Positions 54,125 to 61,228 of a DNA stretch of 64,000 bases are shown piece after piece. The stretch is from NCBI RefSeq assembly GCF_011250635.1, contig NZ_JAANNP010000003.1, forward strand, positions 204,121 through 268,120. Direction: 5' to 3'. The translations under genes were made by a program, and so were the position numbers. This stretch comes from Motilibacter deserti. GTDB taxonomy: Bacteria; Actinomycetota; Actinomycetes; Motilibacterales; Motilibacteraceae. Position 1 is the first letter of the stretch. Every line of letters begins with the position of its first letter. The notes below the pieces were generated by a model. That model saw nothing but the letters and a program-made list of their open reading frames with translations, ran no database searches and had not been told where the DNA came from.

Positions 54125-55357
54125 ATGTCCGAGGAAGCCTGGAGCGCTGCTGGGGTCGCCGAGCTGTCCGGCCGGCTGCGCGCGTTCCTGCTGGGCTACC
54201 TGCGCGACCGCAGCGCCGAGGTCGACCTCGACGACGTCGTGCAAGAGGCGCTGGCGCGGACCTGGGCGGCACGCGACCGGCTCGGTGAGGAGTCGGTCGC
54301 GGCGTTCGCGCTCGTGACCGCACGCAACCTCGCCCTCTCCCAGCTGCGCGCCGTGGCGGCGGCCGGTCGGGCGTACGACCGGATCCCCGTGCCCGAGCAG
54401 CCACGCGCCCCCCACGACGTCGCCGAACGGGCCGACCGCGCACGGATCCTGGCCGAAGCGCTCGCGGGCCTCCCCCTTCGCGACCAGGAGGCGCTGCTCC
54501 GGCACGACGTGGAGGAGGAGCCGCTCTCGGCGATCGCCGGGGACGAGACCTCTCCGACGGCACTGGCCGCGCGGCTCGCGCGGACCCGTGCCCAGCTGCG
54601 GGTCAACTACGTGCTGGCGGCGCAGCGCGTGCGGCTCCCCACGCCGCGCTGCCGTCCCGTCCTCGTCGCCCTGTCCGCGTCCGACCAGCGCCGCCTGCGC
54701 GAGACCCGGGCCGTCGCGCATCTCGCCGAGTGCGAGGCCTGCGCCCGCCTCGCGGAGCCGCTCTCCGCCCGGCGGCTGCCCGCCGGGTGGCTGGTCCCGG
54801 GGGCCGCCCCGCTCGCGTCGGTCGACGGGCCGCCGCCCTGGTGGCGGACGGCCACCCGCCGGGCGCTCCGGCCGCGCAACGTCACCGTGGCGGCGGTGGT
54901 GGCAGGTGCCGTCGTGGCCGGCGCCTTCGCGGCCGACCGGTCGCCCGAGCCCGTGCAGCAGGCCGCTCCTGCGCCCTCTCCCGGGATGCTGCCGGTGCTC
55001 GCGGCGCCGACGCCGCCGCAGCCACGGGCGACGACTACCGAGGTCCGCCTCGTCGGGGCCCGTGTGCTCGCCGTGCCCGCCGACGAGGGCTTCTGGGTGC
55101 AGGCTCCGCCGCAGGTGCGGCGGCTGCCCGGCCAGTCCGACCGCCTCTGGGTCCAGCTGCGCATCGCCGGTGGCGAGTCGCCCGCGCAGGTGGACGCGGG
55201 AGACCTCGTCGACGGGACCGGCCGCCTGGAGCCGACGCCGTCCCGCTTCGCCGCACGGGTCGGGGTCACCGCGGCGGAAGGGGCGCGGGACCTGGACCGG
55301 CAGCCGCTGCACCTCGTGATGCCGGTGGGCGGCCTGCGCGTCACGGCGGGCGGGTAG
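54125..55357 (+). CDS. ECF-like sigma factor fused to a zinc-binding anti-sigma-like module and membrane segment
   Basis: A 410-residue protein in four parts. Residues 12-75 resemble sigma region 2 (LSGRLRAFLLGYLRDRSAEV, VDLDDVVQEALARTWAA, VTARNLALSQLRA); 110-160 resemble region 4 (LAEALAGLPLRDQEALLRHD). Around residue 199 HLAECEAC gives the H-x3-C-x2-C motif of ZAS-type anti-sigma factors. A hydrophobic helix (VTVAAVVAGAVVAGAFAA, about 253-270) is followed by a Pro-rich linker and an outer domain of about 110 residues. So sigma, anti-sigma-like and sensor parts lie on one chain. Region 4 has an unusual helix-turn-helix (SAIAGDETSPTALAARLAR), so DNA binding is not certain. ATG 54125 has GGGAGG upstream. 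Confidence 0.72.
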   Translation: MSEEAWSAAGVAELSGRLRAFLLGYLRDRSAEVDLDDVVQEALARTWAARDRLGEESVAAFALVTARNLALSQLRAVAAAGRAYDRIPVPEQPRAPHDVAERADRARILAEALAGLPLRDQEALLRHDVEEEPLSAIAGDETSPTALAARLARTRAQLRVNYVLAAQRVRLPTPRCRPVLVALSASDQRRLRETRAVAHLAECEACARLAEPLSARRLPAGWLVPGAAPLASVDGPPPWWRTATRRALRPRNVTVAAVVAGAVVAGAFAADRSPEPVQQAAPAPSPGMLPVLAAPTPPQPRATTTEVRLVGARVLAVPADEGFWVQAPPQVRRLPGQSDRLWVQLRIAGGESPAQVDAGDLVDGTGRLEPTPSRFAARVGVTAAEGARDLDRQPLHLVMPVGGLRVTAGG

Positions 55358-55385
55358 CCGTACCGCAGGGTGCGACGATGCACGC

Positions 55386-56237
55386 ATGAGCGTGTTGATC
55401 TCGGTCGAGGAGCTGGCCGCCCGTGTCCTTCCGTCGCACCGCGGCGACGTGCGCCTGCTCGACGTGCGCTGGGCACTCGGCGGCCCGCCCGGGCGCGAGG
55501 AGTTCGAGGCCGGGCACGTCCCCGGCGCGGTCTACGTCGACCTGGACACCGAGCTGTCCGCCGCACCCGGCGAGGGCGTGGGCCGGCACCCGCTGCCGAC
55601 ACGGTCGGCCCTGCAGGAGGCCGCGCGCTCGTGGGGGCTGCGCGCCGGAGTGCCGGTCGTGGCGTACGACGGCGGCAGCGGCGCCGCGGCCCGGGCCTGG
55701 TGGCTGCTGCGCTGGGCGGGGCACGGCGACGTCCGGCTGCTCGACGGCGGGCTGCCCGCGTGGAGGGCGGCCGGGCATCCGCTGGAGGCCGGCCCGGCTC
55801 CCGTCCCCGAGCGCGGGGACGTGACGCTCACCGCGGGCCGGCTGCCGACACTCGACGCCGACGCGGCCGCGCGGCTCGTCACGGAGGGCGGGCTGCTGCT
55901 CGACGCCCGGGCGGCGGAGCGCTACCGCGGCGACGTCGTCTCGGTCGACCCGAAGCCGGGGCACATCCCCGGCGCGGTCAGCGCGCCGTACCTCGAGAGC
56001 CTCGGCGCGGACGGGCGCTTCCGGTCGCCGGCCGAGCTGGCCGAGCGCTTCGCCGCCCTCGGCGCCGCAGCGGGCAGGCCGATCGGCGTCTACTGCGGTT
56101 CGGGGGTGACCGCCGCGCACGAGATCGCCGCGCTGGCGGTCGCGGGCTACGAGGACGTGGCGCTCTACCCCGGCTCGTGGTCGCAGTACGCGACGCTGCC
56201 CGACCGCCCCGTCGCGACCGGACCGGAACCCGGCTGA
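55386..56237 (+). CDS. Sulfurtransferase (thiosulfate / 3-mercaptopyruvate type), two rhodanese domains
   Basis: The 283-residue protein has an inactive N-terminal rhodanese domain (RLLDVRWALGG, AVYVDLDTELS, VVAYDGGSG without Cys) and an active C-terminal one with LLDARAAERYRGD, PGHIPGAVSAPY and the catalytic Cys in VYCGSGVTAAHEI. It transfers sulfur from thiosulfate or mercaptopyruvate to an acceptor such as cyanide or a thiol; the loop CGSGVT fits either. ATG 55386 lies 28 bp after the sigma-like gene and the stop converges on the P450 gene with a 4-bp gap. Confidence 0.93.
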   Translation: MSVLISVEELAARVLPSHRGDVRLLDVRWALGGPPGREEFEAGHVPGAVYVDLDTELSAAPGEGVGRHPLPTRSALQEAARSWGLRAGVPVVAYDGGSGAAARAWWLLRWAGHGDVRLLDGGLPAWRAAGHPLEAGPAPVPERGDVTLTAGRLPTLDADAAARLVTEGGLLLDARAAERYRGDVVSVDPKPGHIPGAVSAPYLESLGADGRFRSPAELAERFAALGAAAGRPIGVYCGSGVTAAHEIAALAVAGYEDVALYPGSWSQYATLPDRPVATGPEPG

Positions 56238-56241
56238 CGGG

Positions 56242-57435
56242 TCACACCGTCAGCGGCAGCTCGCGCAGGCGGGGGCCGGACTCGCGCAGCGGGGCCGGGT
56301 CGGCCAGTAGAGCGAGCCCGGGCAGTTGCTCGGCGACCTGCTCGAAGACGACGCGCGCCTCGAGCCGCGCCAGCGGTGCGCCCAGGCAGAAGTGGATCCC
56401 GGAGCCGAAGCCGATGTGGTGGCGCACGTGGGGACGGAAGATGTCGAAGCGCTCGGGGTCGGCGAAGACCTCCGGGTCGTGGTCGGCGCCGAGGATCGAC
56501 AGCGCGACGAGGTCGAGCGCGGGGATCACGCCGCCGCCCAGCTCGACGTCGGTGAGGGCGTGCCGCGGAGGAGCGATCTCGACGGGCCCGTCGTACCTCA
56601 CGGTCTCCTCGACGACCGCCGCCGCGAGGGAAGGGTCCGCGCGCAGCGCCTCCCACTGCTCGGGATGGGGCAGCAGCGCGGCGAGGCCGTTGACGACGAC
56701 GTCGACGGTGGTCTCCTGGCGGGCCACCAGCAGCAGGACGACCATGGCGACGAGCTCGGAGCGGTCGAGCGCGTCACCCGTCGTCTCCTGCGCTACCAGC
56801 GCCGACAGCAGGTCGTCCTGCGGGTCGGCCCGTCGCCGAGCCGCCAGCTCGTCGACGTAGCGGCCCAGGGCGACGGTCGCCTCCGGGTTGTCCGGCCCGC
56901 CGGAGACGATCGCGGCCGAGCACTGCCGGAAGCGCGCCCGGTCCCGCTCGGGCACACCAACGAGCTGGGCGATGACGTTGACCGGCACCGGGTCGGCTAG
57001 GTCGCGTACACCGTCGGCGGAGCCACGCGCGCGGACGTCCGCGAGCAGCCGGTCGACGAGCTCGCGGATCGCGGGCTCGAGCCCCGCGACCATCCGTGGC
57101 GTGAAGGCCCCGCTGACCAGCCGCCGCAGCCTTGTGTGGTCCGGCGGGTCCACGGAGATGAGCTGGCGGGCGCCGATCCACTCCGCCTCGGTCAGCGTGT
57201 CCGGGCTCGGCGGGGGCGGGCCGCACGGGTCGTGGCGCCACGCCTCGTGGCCGAGGCCGGGGGAGAGCAGGCCCTGGCGGACGTCCGCGTGCCGAGCGAC
57301 CACCAAGAAGCGACGCCCGCTCGCCGGGTCGATCTGGGGCACCGGCCCACCGGGCGCGCGCACCCGTGCGTAGAACGCGTGCCGGTCGCGTCGCACGGCC
57401 GGGTCCCACAGCTCCGAGGGCTCGAACGCGGCCAC
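56242..57435 (-). CDS. Cytochrome P450
   Basis: The 397-residue soluble bacterial P450 has the I-helix motif VARQETTVD (AGxET-like, with Arg replacing Gly), the K-helix EETVRYDGP (ExxR), HDPEVFADPERFDIFR and the heme loop FGSGIHFCLGAPLARLE with the Cys ligand. It should oxidise a small hydrophobic substrate using ferredoxin and reductase encoded elsewhere; the substrate is unknown. GTG 57435 has GCGAGGA 7 nt upstream. It is divergent from the thioredoxin-like gene. Confidence 0.93.
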   Translation of the reverse strand: MAAFEPSELWDPAVRRDRHAFYARVRAPGGPVPQIDPASGRRFLVVARHADVRQGLLSPGLGHEAWRHDPCGPPPPSPDTLTEAEWIGARQLISVDPPDHTRLRRLVSGAFTPRMVAGLEPAIRELVDRLLADVRARGSADGVRDLADPVPVNVIAQLVGVPERDRARFRQCSAAIVSGGPDNPEATVALGRYVDELAARRRADPQDDLLSALVAQETTGDALDRSELVAMVVLLLVARQETTVDVVVNGLAALLPHPEQWEALRADPSLAAAVVEETVRYDGPVEIAPPRHALTDVELGGGVIPALDLVALSILGADHDPEVFADPERFDIFRPHVRHHIGFGSGIHFCLGAPLARLEARVVFEQVAEQLPGLALLADPAPLRESGPRLRELPLTV

Positions 57436-57565
57436 CGGCGCATCCTCGCACCGCCCGACGTCACCGACCCGTAAGGCCGAAGCGGCTTCCGCTCGACTCC
57501 CCGAGAGGGCGCAATGGGACACGAGGTCGCGAGGACGTACGCGGCCCGAGGCGAGGAGGCACCCC

Positions 57566-58153
57566 GTGGCACGTCGTTGGCTCGTCCCGCTCGTGGCCGC
57601 CGGAAGCGCGCTCGCGGGGTGCGGCGGCACGGCCGAGCCGTCGGCGGCCCCGGCCCCGCCGGCGGGTGCCGGCACCTCAGCCGCGAGCAGCGCCCCGGCC
57701 GCCGGCCGCACCCCCGCCCCCGGCAGCACTTCGCAGCCCGCCGCCGCACCGGGCGGGGCGCTCGACTTCGCTGCCACGACCCTCGACGGCGCGGCTTTCT
57801 CCGGCGCCTCGCTGCGCGGCAAGCCGACGGTGCTCTGGTTCTGGGCGCCCTGGTGCCCGACCTGCCTGATGCAGGCGCCCGGCGTCCGCGAGGCGATCAC
57901 TGCCCACGGGGACGACGTCAACCTCGTCGGGGTCGCCGGGCTGGACAAGGCCGCCAACATGCCCGCCTTCGTGGAGATGGCGAAGATCTCCGCCATCCCC
58001 CACCTCTCCGACGAGCCGGGCGAGCTCTGGAAGCGCTTCGAGGTGGTCGAGCAGAGCACGTTCGTCATGCTCGACGCGGACGGGCAGGTGGTGTTCCGGG
58101 GCACGCTCGACCCCGACGAGATCGCCGGCCGCGTCGACGCGCTGGCCGGCTGA
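57566..58153 (+). CDS. TlpA/ResA-like thioredoxin-fold lipoprotein
   Basis: The 195-residue precursor has a lipoprotein signal peptide ending LAGC (about residue 19), an Ala/Pro/Ser-rich linker to about 65, and a thioredoxin-like domain with the redox motif in WFWAPWCPTC and later TFVMLDADGQVVFRG. It acts outside the membrane as a disulfide reductase or oxidoreductase. Its neighbour is a CcdA-like membrane protein, which supplies electrons from the cytoplasm in such systems. GTG 57566 follows GAGGAGG. Confidence 0.92.
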   Translation: MARRWLVPLVAAGSALAGCGGTAEPSAAPAPPAGAGTSAASSAPAAGRTPAPGSTSQPAAAPGGALDFAATTLDGAAFSGASLRGKPTVLWFWAPWCPTCLMQAPGVREAITAHGDDVNLVGVAGLDKAANMPAFVEMAKISAIPHLSDEPGELWKRFEVVEQSTFVMLDADGQVVFRGTLDPDEIAGRVDALAG

Positions 58154-58166
58154 GGCAGAGGCTCGC

Positions 58167-59048
58167 ATGACGGACGCCCCGCTCGCGCTCGCCGCCGCGG
58201 CCGGGATGCTCGCGGCGCTGAACCCCTGCGGCTTCGCGCTGCTGCCGGCGTACCTCTCGCTGGTGCTCGCGGACGCGCCGGGCCGGTCGCGCGCCGCGGC
58301 CACCGGGCAGGCGCTGCGCTTCGCGGCCGCGATGACGCTCGGCTTCGTCGCCGCCTTCGGGGTCTTCGGGCTGGCGCTGCGCCCGGTGGCCGGGCCGGTG
58401 CAGCAGCGGCTGCCCTGGCTCACGGTGACGCTCGGCGCGGCCTGCGCCCTGCTCGGCGTCTGGCTGCTGCTCGGCCGCAGCCTGCGCCTGCGCGGTGTCC
58501 GGGCACGCGGCGGCTTCCGGGTGGACGGCTCGTTCCCGGCGACGGTGGGCCTCGGCGTCGCGTTCGCGGCCGCCTCGCTCGGCTGCACCGTCGGCCCGTT
58601 CCTCGCGATCGTCGTGAGCAGCCTGCGGGCCGGCTCCCTCGTCGAGGGAGTCGCGCTCTTCCTCGCGTACGCCCTCGGCATGGGCGCGGTCGTCGCCACC
58701 GTCGCGGTCGCGGTCGCGCAAGCCCGCTCCTGGCTCGTACGCCGGATGCGGGCGGCGGCGCCCTTCGTCAGTCGGGCGGGCGGCGCGGTCGCGCTGGTGT
58801 CGGGGGCCTACGTCGCCTACTACGGCTGGTACGAGCTGCGCGTGCTCGGTGGGGACCTCGACGGCGACCCGGTGGTGCGGGCCGCCGGCCGCGTCCAGGG
58901 CGCGCTCGCGGACGCGCTCGACGCGATGGGCCTGGGCGCCGTCCTGGGCGTCCTGGCGCTGCTCGTCCTCCTCGGCGTCGGCACCGGCCGGGTGCGCCGA
59001 GCCGTGGCGGCCCGCAAGCTTCGGAAGCCGCTTGACCCGGTGAGCTAA
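58167..59048 (+). CDS. CcdA/DsbD-beta-like electron-transfer membrane protein
   Basis: The 293-residue protein has six or more helices with the first-helix signature LNPCGFALLPAYLSL and a second cysteine in SLGCTVGPFLAIV, the pair that relays reducing power across the membrane in CcdA proteins. The gene lies 13 bp after the TlpA-like lipoprotein, its expected partner. The C-terminal 60 residues extend past the minimal six-helix fold. Likely substrates include extracytoplasmic thiol proteins or cytochrome c maturation factors; no cytochrome genes are nearby. Confidence 0.9.
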   Translation: MTDAPLALAAAAGMLAALNPCGFALLPAYLSLVLADAPGRSRAAATGQALRFAAAMTLGFVAAFGVFGLALRPVAGPVQQRLPWLTVTLGAACALLGVWLLLGRSLRLRGVRARGGFRVDGSFPATVGLGVAFAAASLGCTVGPFLAIVVSSLRAGSLVEGVALFLAYALGMGAVVATVAVAVAQARSWLVRRMRAAAPFVSRAGGAVALVSGAYVAYYGWYELRVLGGDLDGDPVVRAAGRVQGALADALDAMGLGAVLGVLALLVLLGVGTGRVRRAVAARKLRKPLDPVS

Positions 59049-59059
59049 GAGCATTAGCT
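59043..59059. promoter_or_regulatory. 17-bp palindrome, likely TetR operator
   Basis: AGCTAA-GAGCA-TTAGCT is a perfect 6-bp inverted repeat with a 5-nt centre, in an AT-rich spot 9 bp before the hydrolase ATG and overlapping the stop of the ccdA-like gene. The downstream operon encodes a TetR regulator. Confidence 0.5.
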
Positions 59060-59067
59060 TTTCGGCT

Positions 59068-59874
59068 ATGACGCCTAGCTACCTCGACCGCGGCACCGGC
59101 CGCATCGCGTACGACGTGGTGGGGGCCGGCCCACTCGTGGTCTGCCTGCCCGGGATGGGCGACCTGCGCTCGGCCTACCGGTTCCTCGTCCCGCAGCTGG
59201 TCGAGGCGGGCTTCCGGGTTGCGACGATGGACCTGCGCGGCCACGGCGACAGCGACGTGAGCTTCGACCGCTTCGACGACGTCGCGGCCGGCGGCGACGC
59301 GCTCGCGCTCGTCGAGCACCTCGGCGGCCCCGCAGTCCTGGTGGGCAGCTCGATGGGCGCGGGCGCGGCGGTCTGGGCTGCGGCGGAGGCGCCGGCAGCC
59401 GTGTCTGGCCTCGTCCTGGCCGGCCCGTTCGTCCGCGACCCCGCCGCCGGCCACCTGACGAGGCTGGCGCTGCGGCTCGCCCTGCTCCGGCCGTGGGGCC
59501 CCAGCGTGTGGCGGGCCTACCACCGCAAGCTCTACCCGACGCGGCCGCCGGCCGACCTCTCCGACCACCTGCGGGGCATCGCCGCCGCCCAGCGCCGTCC
59601 GGGCGCCTGGCGGGCGTTCGCCGCGACGACCCGCACGAGCCACGCGCCGGCCGAGGCGCGCCTGGGGCAGGTGGCGGCGCCGGTCCTCGTCGTCATGGGC
59701 GACAAGGACCCCGACTGGCGCGACCCCGAGGCCGAGGCCGCCTGGGTCGCCGAGGCGCTGCACGGCGAGCTGCTCATGGTGCCGGGGGCGGGGCACTACC
59801 CGGCAGCGGAGCGTCCCGAGCTCGTCGGCCCGGCGGTCGCCGCACTCGCCGCAAGGGCGTCGGCGCGTGCCTAG
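59068..59874 (+). CDS. Alpha/beta hydrolase
   Basis: The 268-residue alpha/beta hydrolase has GMGDLRSAYRF (oxyanion region), MDLRGHGDSDVS, the nucleophile elbow VGSSMGAGAA, the acid in MGDKDPDW and the terminal catalytic His in GAGHYPAAERPE. These are complete. Substrate is not evident. The start ATG 59068 overlaps an AT-rich promoter/operator patch without a clear Shine-Dalgarno, so its mRNA may have a very short leader. It overlaps the TetR gene by 8 nt. Confidence 0.92.
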   Translation: MTPSYLDRGTGRIAYDVVGAGPLVVCLPGMGDLRSAYRFLVPQLVEAGFRVATMDLRGHGDSDVSFDRFDDVAAGGDALALVEHLGGPAVLVGSSMGAGAAVWAAAEAPAAVSGLVLAGPFVRDPAAGHLTRLALRLALLRPWGPSVWRAYHRKLYPTRPPADLSDHLRGIAAAQRRPGAWRAFAATTRTSHAPAEARLGQVAAPVLVVMGDKDPDWRDPEAEAAWVAEALHGELLMVPGAGHYPAAERPELVGPAVAALAARASARA

Positions 59875-60466
59875 GGCCGGCCTCACCCCGGGCCGGGTGG
59901 TCGAGGAGGCCGCCGTCCTCGCGGACGAGGCCGGCCTCGACCGCCTCACGCTCGCCCTCCTCGCACAGCGGCTCGGGGTCGCCCTTCCCAGCCTCTACAA
60001 GCACGTCAAGGGCCTCGACGACGTACGTCAGCAGCTGGGCGCGCTCGCGACCGCAGAGCTCGCGGCGCAGCTGGCCGACGCCGCCGCCGGCCGAGCCGGG
60101 CTGGACGCGCTCCTCGCCGTCGCGGTGGCCTACCGCTCCTACGCGCGGCGGCACCCTGGCCGCTACGCGGCGGCACAGCGAGCGCCCGACCCCGAGGACC
60201 CCGTCCACGTGGCGGCGGGGGAGCGGGCGGTCGGAACGATCTTCGCGGCGCTGCGGGGCTACGGCCTGGACGGCGACGACGCCGTGGACGCGACCCGCGG
60301 GCTGCGCAGCGCGCTGCACGGCTTCGTCTCTCTCGAGCAGGCCGGCGGGTTCGGCCTGCCGCAGGACGTCGACCGCTCGTTCGACTCGCTGGTGCGTTCG
60401 TTCGACGTCGCGCTGCGCGCGTGGCCGCGTGACCGGACCGTCGAAACTGTTGGCCCAAGGGGCTAA
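59867..60466 (+). CDS. TetR-family regulator with WHG-type C-terminal domain
   Basis: The 199-residue protein has an N-terminal TetR helix-turn-helix (RVVEEAAVLADEAGLDRLTLALLAQRLGVALPSLYKHVKGLDDV) and a ligand-binding C-terminal domain typical of the WHG/TetR_C_33 group (AVAYRSYARRHPGRYAA and LRSALHGFVSLEQAGGFGLPQDVD). GTG 59867 overlaps the hydrolase gene by 8 nt, so the two are co-expressed, and the palindrome upstream of the hydrolase is its likely binding site. The stop codon coincides with the -35-like box of the following pilin promoter. Confidence 0.92.
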   Translation: MPRAGLTPGRVVEEAAVLADEAGLDRLTLALLAQRLGVALPSLYKHVKGLDDVRQQLGALATAELAAQLADAAAGRAGLDALLAVAVAYRSYARRHPGRYAAAQRAPDPEDPVHVAAGERAVGTIFAALRGYGLDGDDAVDATRGLRSALHGFVSLEQAGGFGLPQDVDRSFDSLVRSFDVALRAWPRDRTVETVGPRG

Positions 60467-60490
60467 ACCCGACCTCCCCGGAACCGATGA
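60464..60490 (+). promoter_or_regulatory. Sigma-28 (FliA/WhiG)-like promoter of the prepilin operon
   Basis: TAAA at 60464-60467, exactly 15 nt, and ACCGATGA at 60483-60490 fit TAAA-N15-GCCGATAA in 10 of 12 positions. It predicts a start near 60497 and a leader of about 160 nt before the prepilin ATG. Confidence 0.6.
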
Positions 60491-60528
60491 CCTTTGTGTC
60501 AACGAGCTGCACCGGCCAGAAGGGGCGC

Positions 60529-60614
60529 CCCACCCAGGTGGGAGCCAAGTCAGGGGTCACGGCGACCCGCTGCGTCCCTGACGCCTCGGCCGGCACCGAC
60601 ATGGTGCCGCGAGG
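60529..60614 (+). other. Structured 5' leader of the prepilin operon
   Basis: Three consecutive hairpins can be drawn in the leader: CCCAC/GTGGG at 60529-60542; GTCAGGG/CCCTGAC at 60549-60582 with an inner GTC/GAC pair; and a two-part stem at 60584-60614 (CCTCG/CGAGG enclosing GGCACC/GGTGCC). The ribosome binding site (GGAAGGA, about 60647) lies downstream in a less paired region. A regulatory role is possible but the sequence does not match a riboswitch family I know. Confidence 0.4.
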
Positions 60615-60659
60615 GACCGGCGGGGCAGCTCACGCACGGTCCTCTGGGAAGGAACCCCA

Positions 60660-61112
60660 ATGCTCGCTCGTCTCCGCAACGCGCAGGAGAAGAAGGACTC
60701 GGGCTTCACGCTCATCGAGCTCCTCGTCGTCATGATCATCATCGGCATCCTCGCCGCGATCGCGATCCCGGTCTTCCTCTCGCAGAAGAGCAAGGCGCGC
60801 GAGACCTCGGCGAAGTCCGACGTCACGAGCCTCAGCAAGGAGGTCGCCGCCTACTTCGTGGACGGCCCGGCCAAGCTCAACGTGACCGGCTCGAGCGGCT
60901 CGTGGACCGCCACCGAGACCGGCACCGGCGCGTCGACCCCGGCGTGGACCACGACCGGCAAGCTCAGCTCCGGCAACGTCATCGACTCCTCAACGCACGT
61001 CGACGCCGCTGACAACTGGTGCGTCGCTGTCAAGACCTCGGACAGCGCGATCTGGACCTACAGCAGCACGCAGGGCCTGAAGAAGCTCACGACCTGCACC
61101 GGCGTCAACTAA
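60660..61112 (+). CDS. Type IV prepilin, major-pilin-like
   Basis: The 150-residue prepilin has a short leader cut after Gly in DSGFTLIELL (mature protein starts with Phe; Glu at +5), and the long hydrophobic N-terminal helix LLVVMIIIGILAAIAIPVFL. The C-terminal domain is Ser/Thr/Ala-rich and contains two cysteines (NWCVAV and TTCTGV) able to form the closing disulfide loop. Its place first in the operon, strong Shine-Dalgarno and terminator after it suggest it is the abundant subunit. The prepilin peptidase is not in the window. Confidence 0.93.
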   Translation: MLARLRNAQEKKDSGFTLIELLVVMIIIGILAAIAIPVFLSQKSKARETSAKSDVTSLSKEVAAYFVDGPAKLNVTGSSGSWTATETGTGASTPAWTTTGKLSSGNVIDSSTHVDAADNWCVAVKTSDSAIWTYSSTQGLKKLTTCTGVN

Positions 61113-61130
61113 TCGTCACCGCTCGCAGGA

Positions 61131-61162
61131 GGGGTGGCCGCTTCGGCGGCCACCCCTTCTTC
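61131..61162 (+). terminator. Terminator or attenuator after the major prepilin
   Basis: A perfect 12-bp stem AGGGGTGGCCGC/GCGGCCACCCCT with a TTCG tetraloop (61143-61146), followed by TCTT. It likely limits read-through into the minor pilin genes. Confidence 0.75.
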
Positions 61163-61228
61163 GCGTTCCGCGGCCCTCAAGCCGCCGCGGATCCGACCGA
61201 CACACATCTCGTGACCACGGACGAAGGG

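Noticed and set aside
60549-60625. Cyclic di-GMP-I (GEMM) riboswitch in the prepilin leader
   Set aside because: The leader has GGTCACG and a following two-hairpin layout, but the conserved CAAACC and GACGCAAAGCC segments are missing, so it cannot be called a GEMM RNA.
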